Shown piece by piece: positions 25,309 to 35,237 of a stretch of 64,000 nucleotides of DNA. The notes beneath the pieces were generated by a model. It was not told the DNA's origin. It was given only the letters and a program-made list of their open reading frames with translations, and searched no databases. Numbering within the stretch: the first letter of the stretch is position 1; the number at the start of each line of letters is the position of its first letter. The translations under genes were made by a program, and so were the position numbers. Source of the DNA: Haladaptatus caseinilyticus (GTDB lineage: Archaea > Halobacteriota > Halobacteria > Halobacteriales > Haladaptataceae); contig NZ_CP111036.1 in assembly GCF_026248685.1 (NCBI RefSeq), positions 310,001 to 374,000 on the forward strand, in the 5' to 3' direction.

Positions 25309-28101
25309 TCAATCCGTTTCGATGCCTTCGTCTTCCTCGATTTCGTCGAGAACGCGCCCGTGGAACGCCTGTAAGACTGCGCTCTCGTCCTCCGCGAGCA
25401 CCACGTCGCTCGCCATGAGAGTTGCGAGTCCGAACGCCCGTGGTGTCGGAGACTGCACCCGATTCTGGACGACGTCGATATCACCCGCCTGTAGCGCTTC
25501 GAGGACATCCTCGATGGGCTCCAGCGCGAGTTTGTCCTCGATAATTTCGCGGTAGGTTTCCTCGATGACGGCGAAGTCGTCCAGATCGTCGGCGAACCCG
25601 AGCAACATCTCGCTCGACACCTGTTGTTCGCTCGCGGATTTTTCGTATCCTTTGTAGCGTTTGAGTATCATCAGCGAGCGCGTCGCGTTGATTCGGAAAT
25701 ATCGTTGCAGCAGGTCGGTTCCGGAGAGAGCAGACCGCAAGTCGTCGCGTAGTTCGTCCGGGGAGATATCACGGAGGATGCCCGGAACGTCCACTTTCCG
25801 ATTCAGCGGCATGGAAATGGTAAAGCCGTTGTCGGCAACAGCGACGGAGACGTTCGTGTTGGCCGACTGTGCACATCGATACGCGACGACGCGGGAGAGG
25901 CCGTCGTTGAACTTCCGGCCGTAGTTCGAGTGAACGTAGTAGTGGCGTTTGTACTCGTCCCTATCCATCTCGATTTCGACCGCGAGGCGGTCTTCCGTGC
26001 TGATGCTTTCGGGGCCTGCGTATCGAACCTGCTCGTCGAACATTCTGACGATAGCGCGGACACTGTTCTCGTCCAGTGGGAACGTCCGGAGCCATACTCG
26101 AACACCGGGTTTGCCACGGTCGGACAGTCGCGAGAGGAGTTCCCCCTGAAACGCCGTTATTTCTCGCCCGAGGTCGTACGAAAGCGGCAGACGCTCCGAG
26201 AACCACGATGGAACCGTCGGACGAGCACTGGTACGGTCGGCGTACACCTTCGACCCGCGCCGATAGCTGTACTCGAAATGCTGGCCACCGAGGACGAACA
26301 CGTCACCCTTTTCGAGCGTGTCGAGGTAGTTCTCGTCCAAATCACCGACCCACTCGTTGTCCGCCCGCGTGAACACGTCACACGAAAACGAGTCGGGTAT
26401 CGTCCCGATGTTCGTCATATAGATGACGCGAGCGAGGCGACCCCGCTTTCCCATCAACGGTTCGCCGACCGGGTAGTCCGAATAATGATACTCGCCGTCC
26501 GGCGGGTCGTTCCCGTCTCGCCACACCTTCGCGTAGACGTTTTTGTCCTCCAATCCGTCGTAGTCCGCGGTCAGATAGCGGAGGAGCGACTCCCACGCGT
26601 CGTCGTCGTAGTTTCGGTAGGGATATGCGCGCTGAAGTGTCGCTTTGATGTCGGCCTCCCGCCGAACATCGTTTATCGCCATCCCGTAGACGTGTTGAGC
26701 AGCTACGTCCTGTGCGCTTTCGGGGACGAACACGCGATCCACGAAGCCCTCTTCCGCCTTCTTCAACATGACCGCACATTCGACGAGTTCGTCCCTGTCG
26801 AGGGCGATGACTCGCCCGGTGACGGTTTGCCCGAGTTGGTGACCCGCACGTCCAACTCGCTGGAGCAGGGAGGCGACGCTCTTCGGAGAGCCGACCTGGA
26901 CCACCAAATCGACGTATGGCATGTCGATTCCGAGTTCGAGGCTCGTGGAGGTCGTCACCACGTCCAAATCGCCCTCCTTCAATCGTCCTTCGATTCGCTG
27001 GCGAGCTTCCTTCGAAAGGCTGCCGTGGTGACAGCCGGAGTTGTCCTCGTCGTATCCCTCGAACCTGTCGCGGAGGTTTTGCAACACGCGCTCCGCGCCG
27101 GAACGCGTGTTGGTGAACACGAGCGTGTTCGTGTGGTCCCGAATGAGTTCGTCCAACTGCCGGTAGAATCGATCTTGCACCGAATCCCGTGGCGTGTTTA
27201 TGAGGTCGTCCGTCGGACAGTTGAGTTCGAGGTCGAACTCGCGAACGAATCGCGTGTCCACGATTTCGTACTCCCGACTCCCACCGTCTGGTGACTCCTG
27301 CCCGACCAGGAACTCCGCGATGGTAGAGAGCGGTTCGACCGTCGCGGAACAGCCGATCCTCGTCGGCGACGTCTCCGCGATATTTTCGAGCCGTTCGAGG
27401 CTGACCGAGAGATGTGTTCCCCGTTTTCCATCCGCGAGGCTGTGGATTTCGTCCACGACTATGTATTCGACCGTTCGAAGCTTTTCCTTGAACTTCGGCG
27501 AGTTGAGCAGGATGGCGAGCGTTTCCGGCGTCGTGTTGAGGATATGCGGCGTTTCCTGTAACATCCGCTGGCGCGCTGTCGAGTCCGTGTCGCCGTGTCG
27601 AATCGCGTGACGAACCTCGCTTACAGCCGCTGTGGATTCGGCTGGCTCCGAATCGGTGACCGCCACCGATTCGGACGGTTGCGGTTCGCCGCCCGCCATC
27701 TTTTCCCGGATTCCCGACAGCGGTACTTCGAGGTTTCGGTGGATATCGTTCGCCAACGATTTCAGCGGCGAGACGTAGAGACAGTAGACCGAGTTTTCGA
27801 GCCCGGATTCGCGCTCCCGACGGAACAACTCGTTCAAAATCGCGGTGAAGGAGGCAAGCGTCTTTCCGCTCCCAGTTGGCGAGGCAATGAGGGCGTTCTC
27901 GTGGCCGTGAATCAGCGGAATGGCCTCGCGCTGTGGCGGCGTGAAGAACCCGCCATTTTCCGGAACGAACTCGCCGAACGCTTCGACCCACCACTCCTTG
28001 ACTGCCGGTTCGAGGAGATCTAGCACCGCCTCGTCCGCGAGTTCGATCGCTTCGGGGTCGAACTCGAATCCTTCGCGGGCCAACAGCGCTCGCCCATCCA
28101 T
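25309..28101 (-). CDS. Lhr-type ATP-dependent helicase
   Basis: A 930-residue superfamily 2 helicase. Motifs in order: LIASPTGSGKTLASF (Walker A), VDEIHSLADGKRGTHL (DEIH box), IGCSATVEPL, TNTRSGAERVLQNL, and VGRAGHQLG (motif VI). A long C-terminal WH and Lhr-specific region follows. Archaeal Lhr core proteins translocate 3'-5' on ssDNA in repair. The start at 28101 (MDGRALLAREGFEFD) is chosen over TTG 28128. A 601-residue antisense frame covers it and is a shadow. Confidence 0.93.
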   Translation of the reverse strand: MDGRALLAREGFEFDPEAIELADEAVLDLLEPAVKEWWVEAFGEFVPENGGFFTPPQREAIPLIHGHENALIASPTGSGKTLASFTAILNELFRRERESGLENSVYCLYVSPLKSLANDIHRNLEVPLSGIREKMAGGEPQPSESVAVTDSEPAESTAAVSEVRHAIRHGDTDSTARQRMLQETPHILNTTPETLAILLNSPKFKEKLRTVEYIVVDEIHSLADGKRGTHLSVSLERLENIAETSPTRIGCSATVEPLSTIAEFLVGQESPDGGSREYEIVDTRFVREFDLELNCPTDDLINTPRDSVQDRFYRQLDELIRDHTNTLVFTNTRSGAERVLQNLRDRFEGYDEDNSGCHHGSLSKEARQRIEGRLKEGDLDVVTTSTSLELGIDMPYVDLVVQVGSPKSVASLLQRVGRAGHQLGQTVTGRVIALDRDELVECAVMLKKAEEGFVDRVFVPESAQDVAAQHVYGMAINDVRREADIKATLQRAYPYRNYDDDAWESLLRYLTADYDGLEDKNVYAKVWRDGNDPPDGEYHYSDYPVGEPLMGKRGRLARVIYMTNIGTIPDSFSCDVFTRADNEWVGDLDENYLDTLEKGDVFVLGGQHFEYSYRRGSKVYADRTSARPTVPSWFSERLPLSYDLGREITAFQGELLSRLSDRGKPGVRVWLRTFPLDENSVRAIVRMFDEQVRYAGPESISTEDRLAVEIEMDRDEYKRHYYVHSNYGRKFNDGLSRVVAYRCAQSANTNVSVAVADNGFTISMPLNRKVDVPGILRDISPDELRDDLRSALSGTDLLQRYFRINATRSLMILKRYKGYEKSASEQQVSSEMLLGFADDLDDFAVIEETYREIIEDKLALEPIEDVLEALQAGDIDVVQNRVQSPTPRAFGLATLMASDVVLAEDESAVLQAFHGRVLDEIEEDEGIETD

Positions 28102-28212
28102 TTGCTCCGACTTGGAAGTCGGCGACAAAGAGGGTTGTGCCAGCGGAGTGAAAGTGAAATATCGAGTCGAACGTCAAGGCCATCGGATGGTCCGGAGTGG
28201 CTCCGGCATTCG

Positions 28213-28626
28213 TTATAACCCTTCGTCAGCGAGACGAGCGATTTTTTCGAGCGCACGCTGGCAGATCGGAACGTATGCAGCCCCAAATATCGGGAGTTCG
28301 AACACGACGCGACTGTCGGTTTCCAACCCCTCCACCCGATGTCCCGTCGAGGGAATCCCCGCGACGTTCCACGTCCAGCGATAGCCATCACAGGATGTGA
28401 CTTCGAATGGAATCCAGATGCCGAGTGACGTTTTCACCCGGCCGGTCGAACCGGCGGTGATGGTCCCATCGGAGCATTCGACGGCCCGCACGGAGGGACC
28501 CCAATCGGGCCAGTACGCGGTGTCCGTTAGCAGATTCCAGACGACTTCCGTCGGGGCGTCGATCACGCGCGAAACCGCGAGGCGGCGGCCGCCGGAACCA
28601 CGTTCGAGGCGGACGTCGCTTTGCAT
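28213..28626 (-). CDS. SRPBCC-fold (START-like/polyketide cyclase) protein
   Basis: A 137-residue protein with LAVSRVIDAPTEVVWNLLTDTAYWPDWGPSV near the start, the usual entry of the SRPBCC helix-grip fold, followed by strands SLGIWIPFEVTSC and WTWNVAGIPSTGHRVEG, and a long C-terminal helix (YVPICQRALEKIARLAD). The fold binds hydrophobic ligands. Function is unknown. Confidence 0.85.
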   Translation of the reverse strand: MQSDVRLERGSGGRRLAVSRVIDAPTEVVWNLLTDTAYWPDWGPSVRAVECSDGTITAGSTGRVKTSLGIWIPFEVTSCDGYRWTWNVAGIPSTGHRVEGLETDSRVVFELPIFGAAYVPICQRALEKIARLADEGL

Positions 28627-28866
28627 ACTCGAACCACGATACGCTGGACGAAATCGTTAGTGGTGGGAGTCCGGATTCGTACCTATTCGTTTGTTACGTT
28701 CGTCGTCCTTCTGTAGTCACGAGCGAGTGGCATATCCCCGTCCTGATCGTGTTGCTCGTCATCGCTGGGACTGATTTCTCCGGCGACGAGCATGACGTTT
28801 CCCACGACCACAAGGGGCTTCCATCATGGCTGAACCTTTTTGACCTTCCCGCCCGCCCGTTTACAC

Positions 28867-29598
28867 ATGCGAGTCACGTTCCTCGGCACGGGTAGCGCGA
28901 TGCCGACCGGCGAACGATTTCAAACCGGAATCGTCGTCGAAAACGACGAGAATCGTCTCCTCGTGGACTGTGGCAGTGGCGTCCTCCACCGTCTCCAGCA
29001 GTCGGGAATCGGTTACGAAAACATCTCGACGGTCCTGCTTACCCATCACCATCTCGATCACATTTCCGACCTTCTCCCCCTCCTCAAAGCCCGTTGGCTT
29101 GCCGGGGAAGAGCATCTCGAAGTCGTCGGACCGAAGGGAACCAAAGCCCTGCTCGACGGACTTCTCTCGGTCCACGACTATCTCGATGGGAAAGTCGAGC
29201 TTCAGGTTCGCGAAGTCGGCGAACAGGAGTTCTCGGTCGCAGGATTCGACGTAGAAGGGTTCGAGACGCGGCATTCGATGCCGTGTTTGGCCTACCGGTT
29301 CGGCGATGAGTTTACTTTCAGCGGCGACAGTGAGGCGTTTTCCGCGCTGGCCAATTTCGCGGATGGCTGTTCCGTCCTCGTCCACGACTGTTCGTTCCCC
29401 GATGACGTGGACGTAGCGAACCACCCGACGCCGACGCAGCTCGGCGAGGCGCTCTCCGGGGTGAATATCGGCCGCGTCTACCTGACACATCTGTACCCAC
29501 ACACCGACGGAAAGCACGAAGCCATGGTCTCCTCGGTGGGAGAGCACTACGACGGCGACGTCCGCTTCGCGGAAGACTTGTTTTCGGTCACGATTTAG
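28867..29598 (+). CDS. metallo-beta-lactamase-fold hydrolase (RNase Z-like)
   Basis: A 243-residue MBL-fold enzyme starting MRVTFLGTGSAMPTG, with the zinc motif LTHHHLDHISDLLPLLK, later ligands FSGDSEAF (Asp) and HDCSFPDD, and YLTHLYPHTDG (His). It resembles short RNase Z relatives but is about 60 residues shorter than tRNase Z and lacks the exosite arm, so it is better called an RNase Z-like hydrolase. It overlaps the 3' end of the next, convergent gene by four bases. Confidence 0.9.
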   Translation: MRVTFLGTGSAMPTGERFQTGIVVENDENRLLVDCGSGVLHRLQQSGIGYENISTVLLTHHHLDHISDLLPLLKARWLAGEEHLEVVGPKGTKALLDGLLSVHDYLDGKVELQVREVGEQEFSVAGFDVEGFETRHSMPCLAYRFGDEFTFSGDSEAFSALANFADGCSVLVHDCSFPDDVDVANHPTPTQLGEALSGVNIGRVYLTHLYPHTDGKHEAMVSSVGEHYDGDVRFAEDLFSVTI

Positions 29599-30149
29599 CG
29601 CTCCACTGCGGCCCGTCGTTCCGTTCCTGCCGTCTCCTCTTCACTCCCCGTCTCGACGTGAATCGACTCCTCGGGGAGGGTAAAACTAGCGACGCCGAGG
29701 GGCAGTTCTCGGTCTCGAACCGTGAAAATCCGGCGCAAGCGAAGTTCGCCATCGAAGTGGAGTTCGTCGCCGTCGATGCAGTGTTCGAGTCGGAGCGTCC
29801 CCGTTCCCTCACTCTCTATTTTCGACAGGTCGATGTTTTTGGGAAGCGACTCGAAATCGTCGGTCCAAACGAGATTACAGGCGGTCTCGCCGTTGGTCGT
29901 ATATCCCAGTCGGACGCTTCCGCCGACGATTCGGGCGTCCAGGGTGCTGTCGTTGTCGAACTGGAGTTCGACAACGACGGAGCGGCCGGACCGGTCCACC
30001 CGCGTTTCGACGACCGAGACATCGTCAACCAGTGGCCCGAACAGTTCGTGTTCGTAGCGATCGGAGAGTTTCAGACCGACGACTGGAATGAGCCTGACCA
30101 GATAATAAACTGCAACGATGGCCAGTTTCCCGACCAAATACAGGAACAT
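29595..30149 (-). CDS. membrane-anchored protein with LEA-like beta domain
   Basis: A 184-residue protein with an N-terminal hydrophobic helix (YLVGKLAIVAVYYLVRLIPVV) and then a beta-sandwich region SVVVELQFDNDSTLDARIVGGSVRLGYTTNGE, typical of LEA-type-2 or WHy domains with conserved N-x-S/T turns. Related haloarchaeal proteins of this plan have unknown function. The C-terminus is acidic. Confidence 0.65.
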   Translation of the reverse strand: MFLYLVGKLAIVAVYYLVRLIPVVGLKLSDRYEHELFGPLVDDVSVVETRVDRSGRSVVVELQFDNDSTLDARIVGGSVRLGYTTNGETACNLVWTDDFESLPKNIDLSKIESEGTGTLRLEHCIDGDELHFDGELRLRRIFTVRDRELPLGVASFTLPEESIHVETGSEEETAGTERRAAVER

Positions 30150-30222
30150 CGTGGCGAAATTTCGGTTAGTGATCGGTTAAGCGTTCTTGCCGACGAGTAA
30201 AACCGATGGTGTCTTCGAGCGA

Positions 30223-31308
30223 TTATTCCAACCGATAGCGGAGCAAGGCGGCGATTCCGCCGAGGTTCGACAGCTGCTCCCCCGGCGCGAACTCGTGGGA
30301 AAAGACGGTTACGTCGCCACCCTTGCGCTCCACGTCGGTGATGACTTCGTTCACGTCGATGGCCCACTCGCCGCCGTCCTCGTCTTCGCCGAGCGCACCG
30401 CGTTCCTTGCGCAGACGTTCGTCCAACACGAGGAGACGTTCGACCGCCCCGAAGTCCGCGGCTTTCGCCACCTGCTCGATACCGTAGGCGGCCTTCGCAC
30501 CCTCCGCGATACGTCTCGTGAGTTCGTCGATGAGTTCCGCCTCCGTGCCGATTCTCGTCTGCTCCTGCACGTCCGCGACGGCACCGCGTTTCAGGACTTC
30601 GTGAACCCCCCTATCACCGACTGAACTCACGTCCACTTGCGTGATGAGGTCGGTCAGGTCGGGGTAGTTGTCGGCGATGTGGTCGTACGCGTCCTGTTTC
30701 GTGAATCCCGGTCCGGCGAGGATGATCGCGTCCACGTCGAGATGGGAAAGCGCCGACCCCAACTGGTCGAACAGTTCGGTTCGCCCACTCGCATATTCAC
30801 CCTTTCCGGTCGTTCCGGTGAACGACGTGTACTCGTCGGCACCGTACTGCGCGACGGTATGGATGTACACCGCACCCTCTTCGACGGTGGCGATGGCAAC
30901 GTCCGGATTTTCCGTCGCCTCGACGGCGTCGTCGAGTCGGTCCAACTGGTCGCGTTTCCACACCTTCTCGATGGAGATCTTCTCGCGTTCTTCGACGTTG
31001 ATGGTATGGTGGAGACCCAACTGGTCTTCCCGCGAACAGTCGGTGATGACGCCACCAACCCGGACGCGATTGGCGAATCGATGAAACTCCACGTCCTCAA
31101 CGTCGAGGGTGATGTGCATGTGCTCACGCTCGCCGCCCGTATCGCGCATCTGGTCGTCTGCGCGCTGAATCCGTCGAGTCGTGTCGCCGGAGACGCTGTC
31201 ACCCGGTTCGAGGAGGTAGGTAAGATGCCAGAGGTCGTCCACGCTTTCGGGAACGAGCGTGATTCGCTCGCGGTTCCCGTCGAGGGACGTTCGGTCGTCT
31301 ATTCGCAT
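30223..31308 (-). CDS. pelA: mRNA surveillance protein pelota (Dom34 homologue)
   Basis: A 361-residue eRF1 paralogue. Domain 1 has [17 protein letters not shown], with [17 protein letters not shown] and [25 protein letters not shown]. The middle domain has [15 protein letters not shown] and [18 protein letters not shown], and domain 3 ends [26 protein letters not shown]. The GGQ of eRF1 is absent, as it should be. It rescues stalled ribosomes. Start 31308 ([11 protein letters not shown]) fits the family. Its RqcH partner lies 1.2 kb away on the same strand. Confidence 0.95.
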   Translation of the reverse strand: MRIDDRTSLDGNRERITLVPESVDDLWHLTYLLEPGDSVSGDTTRRIQRADDQMRDTGGEREHMHITLDVEDVEFHRFANRVRVGGVITDCSREDQLGLHHTINVEEREKISIEKVWKRDQLDRLDDAVEATENPDVAIATVEEGAVYIHTVAQYGADEYTSFTGTTGKGEYASGRTELFDQLGSALSHLDVDAIILAGPGFTKQDAYDHIADNYPDLTDLITQVDVSSVGDRGVHEVLKRGAVADVQEQTRIGTEAELIDELTRRIAEGAKAAYGIEQVAKAADFGAVERLLVLDERLRKERGALGEDEDGGEWAIDVNEVITDVERKGGDVTVFSHEFAPGEQLSNLGGIAALLRYRLE

Positions 31309-31420
31309 GACAGAAACTGTGTCTTCCCGTGATAAGTGCCCTGCTATTCGGCGTCCATACCTTGGCTCTCGACAATCATCATATGAAATCAAATACTCTG
31401 CATAGGATGGTTCGGTCGAT

Positions 31421-31538
31421 ATGTTAGAAGACGCGTTGTCGTATCCGACGAAGGGGGAACGATGGAATCGCGCGAACCATCATCGGCAGTACACTGGTGT
31501 TATTTTCTCTGTTTATTCTCCCAGTACCCCAACACTAA
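31421..31538 (+). pseudogene. N-terminal fragment of a DUF4013 gene, frameshifted (plus strand)
   Basis: ATG 31421 begins [15 protein letters not shown], the usual DUF4013 N-terminus. After TGG at 31463-31465 an extra A (31466/31467) shifts the frame; removing it restores [20 protein letters not shown], the expected first helix. The frame then stops at TAA 31536-31538. The rest of the gene is missing and is replaced by the facing fragment on the other strand. Confidence 0.6.
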
Positions 31539-31640
31539 CGGCAGAGCAAACAGGCCGACCACGTTCAATACGATACCGATGGCAACCGTTTTTCGCGGTT
31601 CGTCGCCCGAAACCGGATATCGAAGCGCGTCAGCTATCAC
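31500..31640 (-). pseudogene. N-terminal fragment of a second DUF4013 gene (minus strand)
   Basis: From GTG 31640 the minus strand reads VIADALRYPVSGDEPRKTVAIGIVLNVVGLFALPLVLGYWENKQRK and stops at TAA 31500-31502. This is the DUF4013 N-terminus and first helix, cut off where the facing plus-strand fragment begins, near 31525. The 46-residue product lacks all later helices. The intact relative is at 31727-32419 on the same strand, upstream in its direction. Together the two remnants explain most of the 418-base gap 31309-31726. Confidence 0.6.
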
Positions 31641-31726
31641 GATTCGTCATCTCAGTATCTAAAACTAACTACACAGCTAATTAGTTGTTCTGGCTACAAC
31701 ATAGACAACCGAAAGAAGCGAAACAC

Positions 31727-32419
31727 TCAGACCGCTGGTCTGGTGTCGTCCACTTCCGGTCCCTCGCGCAGTCGGTGTTCGGTCGCCTCCGCGTACGACC
31801 GAGCGTAGATGTACGCCGCCGTCACCTGCGCATAGAAGCCGATGAACACTGCCAGGAGCCACCCGAGAAGCGGAACGACCGCGACCGCGCTCGAAATCAC
31901 ACCGGCCACGACGAGGATACCCAACGCGAGGAGCCATCCGGTCGCGTACTCCCGGTCACGGACGATCGGCACGAGCGATTCGTATTCGAATCCCGATCCC
32001 ATCGTTCCTTTCTCCGCGAATCGGACGAGCGCAGCGGGGACGACGTACAAGACCGCGAGTCCGATCACGAACGTCAACAGGCTCCCGAACAGGGCGACGA
32101 ACCCGCCGATGAACGGAACACGGTCCATGAGTGCCACGCCCCCACCGATGAATACCACGGCGAGAAGGGCCGGGAGGAGCGAGTAGACGAGCACGATGAT
32201 GACCGCTTTCAAGCCATCGACCGTGAGCTTTCCCCAGTCGCTGAAGACCGGTGCTTCGGTGTCACCGTCCGAAACGCGGCGCAGGACCCGGATCGTGTAA
32301 CCCTGAACGATGAGCGCCGGAATGATGAGGAACCCAAAAATCGCGAGCAGTCCCCCGATAAGTACCGTCTTTGCGGCGTCGTCACTGTCTTTGAGATAGT
32401 TGATGCTTTCGTTGAACAT
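31727..32419 (-). CDS. DUF4013 domain membrane protein
   Basis: A 230-residue protein starting MFNESINYLKDSDDAAKTV, then LIGGLLAIFGFLIIPALIVQGYTIRVL, followed by several more helices (about six in all) and a C-terminal RSYAEATEHRLREGPEVDD. DUF4013 is a common archaeal membrane family of unknown function. The two truncated copies just downstream show that the locus once held more paralogues. Confidence 0.88.
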   Translation of the reverse strand: MFNESINYLKDSDDAAKTVLIGGLLAIFGFLIIPALIVQGYTIRVLRRVSDGDTEAPVFSDWGKLTVDGLKAVIIVLVYSLLPALLAVVFIGGGVALMDRVPFIGGFVALFGSLLTFVIGLAVLYVVPAALVRFAEKGTMGSGFEYESLVPIVRDREYATGWLLALGILVVAGVISSAVAVVPLLGWLLAVFIGFYAQVTAAYIYARSYAEATEHRLREGPEVDDTRPAV

Positions 32420-32523
32420 GATTTCTCCCCCGAGTGCAGGCCCGCGAATCGAACGCAGGACACCGACTCTGTGGTTGATACGCTCGCTGAGGGCTTAACC
32501 CTTCTCAGCAAGACGAAAACGTG

Positions 32524-34620
32524 TCAGTCTATCATCCGACTACCGCCGGCAGGGAGGAACTCCTGAATCAGGTCGGCGCTCGCTACCTTGCGCACGAACG
32601 AGGTATCCTCGAACCGCTCACGGAACTGACGATAGAGTCGCTTGGCGGCGTCGTTCTGAGCGTACTGCCCCGGTTCGACTTCGATGTACGTTTCTGCTTG
32701 CGACTCGATAGCTGACGGTGGTCCGCCGATAACTCGCGTGTTCGGTTCGACGGTGATTCCGACTGCGACGCCGACCGGCGTGTCCCGGAAATAGGTTCGG
32801 TCGCCACGGATGGCGAACGCACCTTTTTCAAGATACTCGCCGCTTTCAGGTGTTTTTGACACCTGTTCGGGCGAGACCATGTAAGCGTCACCCGAAAACC
32901 GTCCGTCCTTCCAGACCGAGGAGTACGATACCGCGAACTGGGCGGCTTCCTCCTTGCTTCTGTTAGGCACGTCGACGTCCCTCGACGGTTCGCTCGGGTC
33001 GGACGTTTTCAGGATGGTAATCGGGCCGCCGTGGGCCTGCGAGTGGAAAAAGAGGTCGTTTCGGTCCATATACTTCTTGACGAGTTCCTCGTTCTGGTCG
33101 GCGTTGCGCCCGCCGATAACGAGGAACCCGTCCGAGGTCCGAAACCACCGGAACCGTTCGTACCACTGCTCTTGCTTACGAATAGGGATGGACGCTCTCG
33201 ACAGCCAGTCGATGTCCTCCGGTTCCTCGTCGTCCCGCTCCGCTTCGGGTTCCGCTTCCCACTCCTCCTTTCGCTTCTTGACGGCTTCCAGTTCCTCGCG
33301 CGTGTCCTCGATGGCGGCCTGTGCGCCCGCCTTCTTCTCCTCGATTCGCTTCGCTTCCTGATACAGGCGGTCCGCGTTCTTTTCGACGCCATCTTCCGGA
33401 AACAGCGTGATTTCGGTGTCGTCGATTTCGACGGCGACGGTGCCCTCGCTTTCGTCGATTCCCCGTACGGCCTCGGCCGCGGCGATACCGCGTTCCGCGC
33501 CCTCCTCGAATCGGGCTTCGATGTCCGCCCACGGGGTGTCTTCGGCACGGGCATTTTGAACCGTCGAGAGGATTTCATCGACGAACCCGTAGTTGCCGTA
33601 GAGGAGTTCGGCCTTCTCGCGCTCGGCCTCCGCTTGCCGTTCGAAGCCTTCTATCGCACCCTGCTGCTGGTCGATGATGCGCTGTTGTTTCTCGATCTGG
33701 CCTTGGAAGTCCGGCTTTTGGGGTTCCTGTGATTTCGCGGCGTCGTCGTCCCCGCTCAAATCGAGATTCGTGAAGTAATCGTCCAGCGCGGCGTTAAACG
33801 AGTCGAACGCCTCCGCATCCCGGTCCTCGTACTCCTCGAGTGGGAACGGCGTCACATCGACGCGAGTATCATCCTCGTAGTAAACCCGGGGGTCGAAGTT
33901 CCCCGTTTCCAGCGGTTCTTTCAGACGTTCGATGGCGGCGTAGAGTCGTTCGTACTCCTCCTCGTCGGCATCCGAGATGTCCTTCGCTTTTTCGACGTTC
34001 GCACGGGTACAGACCTCTTCGGCGTACAGCCCGCCGAAGTTGAGTTGCGTCGCCAGCGTTCGGACCACGTCGGTGTCCGAATCGTTCATCCGGTATTCGA
34101 ACTCCTCGTAGTCGATTTCGAGCGGGTTCACCCGCGAACTGGGGAACTCGTACTGCGACCCGGGCGCGACGGTTCTGGATTTGAGTCGAACCGTGTCGAG
34201 ACTGTCCACGACTTCGTTGTTCTCGTCCAACACGGCGAGATTGCCCTGCCCGAACAGTTCCGCGACGATAGTCGTATCGCCGTCCTCTCGTTTGAAGTTG
34301 AACTGAAGGATGCGGTCGAACTCGAACTGCTCGACGCCCGCGAAGTCCGCCCCAGAAAGCCGATTTCGCAGCATCATGGCGAAGTTCGGCGGTCTGCCGG
34401 GCGCGGCCGGGACGTGCTCCGGTGCCGCGGTGTGGGCTCGTTTGATTTCACCCACCTCGATGAGTAGTTCGAGCCGACCTCGGTCGAAATCCCGCATCTT
34501 GAGGCGCAGCAGATCGTCGCCGTAGAGATACGCTTTGTCGACCTTCGCACCCTCGTAGCTCGCGAGTTCGCGAACGACGGCGGCGAGGTCGATGCTCGAA
34601 AGCTCTCGCTTTCTGTCCAT
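32524..34620 (-). CDS. rqcH: RqcH (NFACT/Rqc2 homologue) ribosome quality control factor
   Basis: A 698-residue NFACT-family protein. The N-terminal part is MDRKRELSSIDLAAVVRELA and HVPAAPGRPPNFAMMLRNRLSGADF, with a coiled coil (about residues 330-370 and 450-500). The C-terminal NFACT-R (DUF814) domain has RNADQNEELVKKYMDRNDLFFHSQAHGGP. In bacteria RqcH recruits tRNA-Ala and adds alanine tails to peptides on split 50S subunits; archaeal members are thought to act alike. Start 34620 is the family N-terminus. Pelota lies nearby in the same orientation. Confidence 0.95.
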   Translation of the reverse strand: MDRKRELSSIDLAAVVRELASYEGAKVDKAYLYGDDLLRLKMRDFDRGRLELLIEVGEIKRAHTAAPEHVPAAPGRPPNFAMMLRNRLSGADFAGVEQFEFDRILQFNFKREDGDTTIVAELFGQGNLAVLDENNEVVDSLDTVRLKSRTVAPGSQYEFPSSRVNPLEIDYEEFEYRMNDSDTDVVRTLATQLNFGGLYAEEVCTRANVEKAKDISDADEEEYERLYAAIERLKEPLETGNFDPRVYYEDDTRVDVTPFPLEEYEDRDAEAFDSFNAALDDYFTNLDLSGDDDAAKSQEPQKPDFQGQIEKQQRIIDQQQGAIEGFERQAEAEREKAELLYGNYGFVDEILSTVQNARAEDTPWADIEARFEEGAERGIAAAEAVRGIDESEGTVAVEIDDTEITLFPEDGVEKNADRLYQEAKRIEEKKAGAQAAIEDTREELEAVKKRKEEWEAEPEAERDDEEPEDIDWLSRASIPIRKQEQWYERFRWFRTSDGFLVIGGRNADQNEELVKKYMDRNDLFFHSQAHGGPITILKTSDPSEPSRDVDVPNRSKEEAAQFAVSYSSVWKDGRFSGDAYMVSPEQVSKTPESGEYLEKGAFAIRGDRTYFRDTPVGVAVGITVEPNTRVIGGPPSAIESQAETYIEVEPGQYAQNDAAKRLYRQFRERFEDTSFVRKVASADLIQEFLPAGGSRMID

Positions 34621-34748
34621 ATTCGGCCTTTCTCGGGCGGGAGGAAAGGCGTGTCGTTCGGCGGGCGAGTCCCCCACCCTCCTTTCCTCAGTTTAGCATC
34701 CAAGAGACTGGGCGACAGAGTTCCCAAAAAAACGAACCGACAGAGAGC

Positions 34749-35150
34749 TCATTCCTCGTCGAAGTCCAGCGCAACGCTGTTGATGCAGTAGCGCTGTCCG
34801 GTCGGTTCCGGGCCGTCGTCGAAGACGTGACCCAGATGGCTGCCGCAGTTCGAACAGACGACTTCGGTTCGCACCATTCCGTGGCTTCTGTCCTCTCGCG
34901 TCTCGACGTTCCCCTCGGGCACGTCGTAGAAACTCGGCCAGCCACAGTGGGAGTCGTATTTCGTGTCCGAGTCGAACAGTTCCGCACCACATCCAGCACA
35001 GACGTACGTTCCGTCGTCTTTTCTATCGAGATGCTCGCCGGTTCCGGGACGCTCCGTTCCCTGCTCGCGCAGGACGCGATACTCCTCGTCCGAGAGGCGC
35101 TCGCGCCACTCGTCCTCGCTTTCAGGAAGGTCGGATTTCTGTTCGCTCAT
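34749..35150 (-). CDS. msrB: peptide methionine-R-sulfoxide reductase (MsrB)
   Basis: A 133-residue MsrB. Zinc cysteines are in CAGCG and CSNCG, the active-site segment is [24 protein letters not shown] with the catalytic Cys near residue 122, and GWPSFYD is the substrate loop. It reduces methionine-R-sulfoxide in proteins. There is no signal peptide, so it is cytoplasmic. Msr genes here stand alone, without msrA adjacent. Confidence 0.96.
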   Translation of the reverse strand: MSEQKSDLPESEDEWRERLSDEEYRVLREQGTERPGTGEHLDRKDDGTYVCAGCGAELFDSDTKYDSHCGWPSFYDVPEGNVETREDRSHGMVRTEVVCSNCGSHLGHVFDDGPEPTGQRYCINSVALDFDEE

Positions 35151-35237
35151 ACTCCCGTATAGCGCCCCGCGAAAGATAAACTCCCTGCAAGGTAGGCCAG
35201 CACATTCATGCCGGGTGCGGCGTAACGTTCAACCGAG

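Noticed and set aside
26378..28183. 601-residue minus-strand frame
   Set aside because: It overlaps the Lhr helicase in another frame on the same strand and has an Arg-rich, non-halophilic composition.
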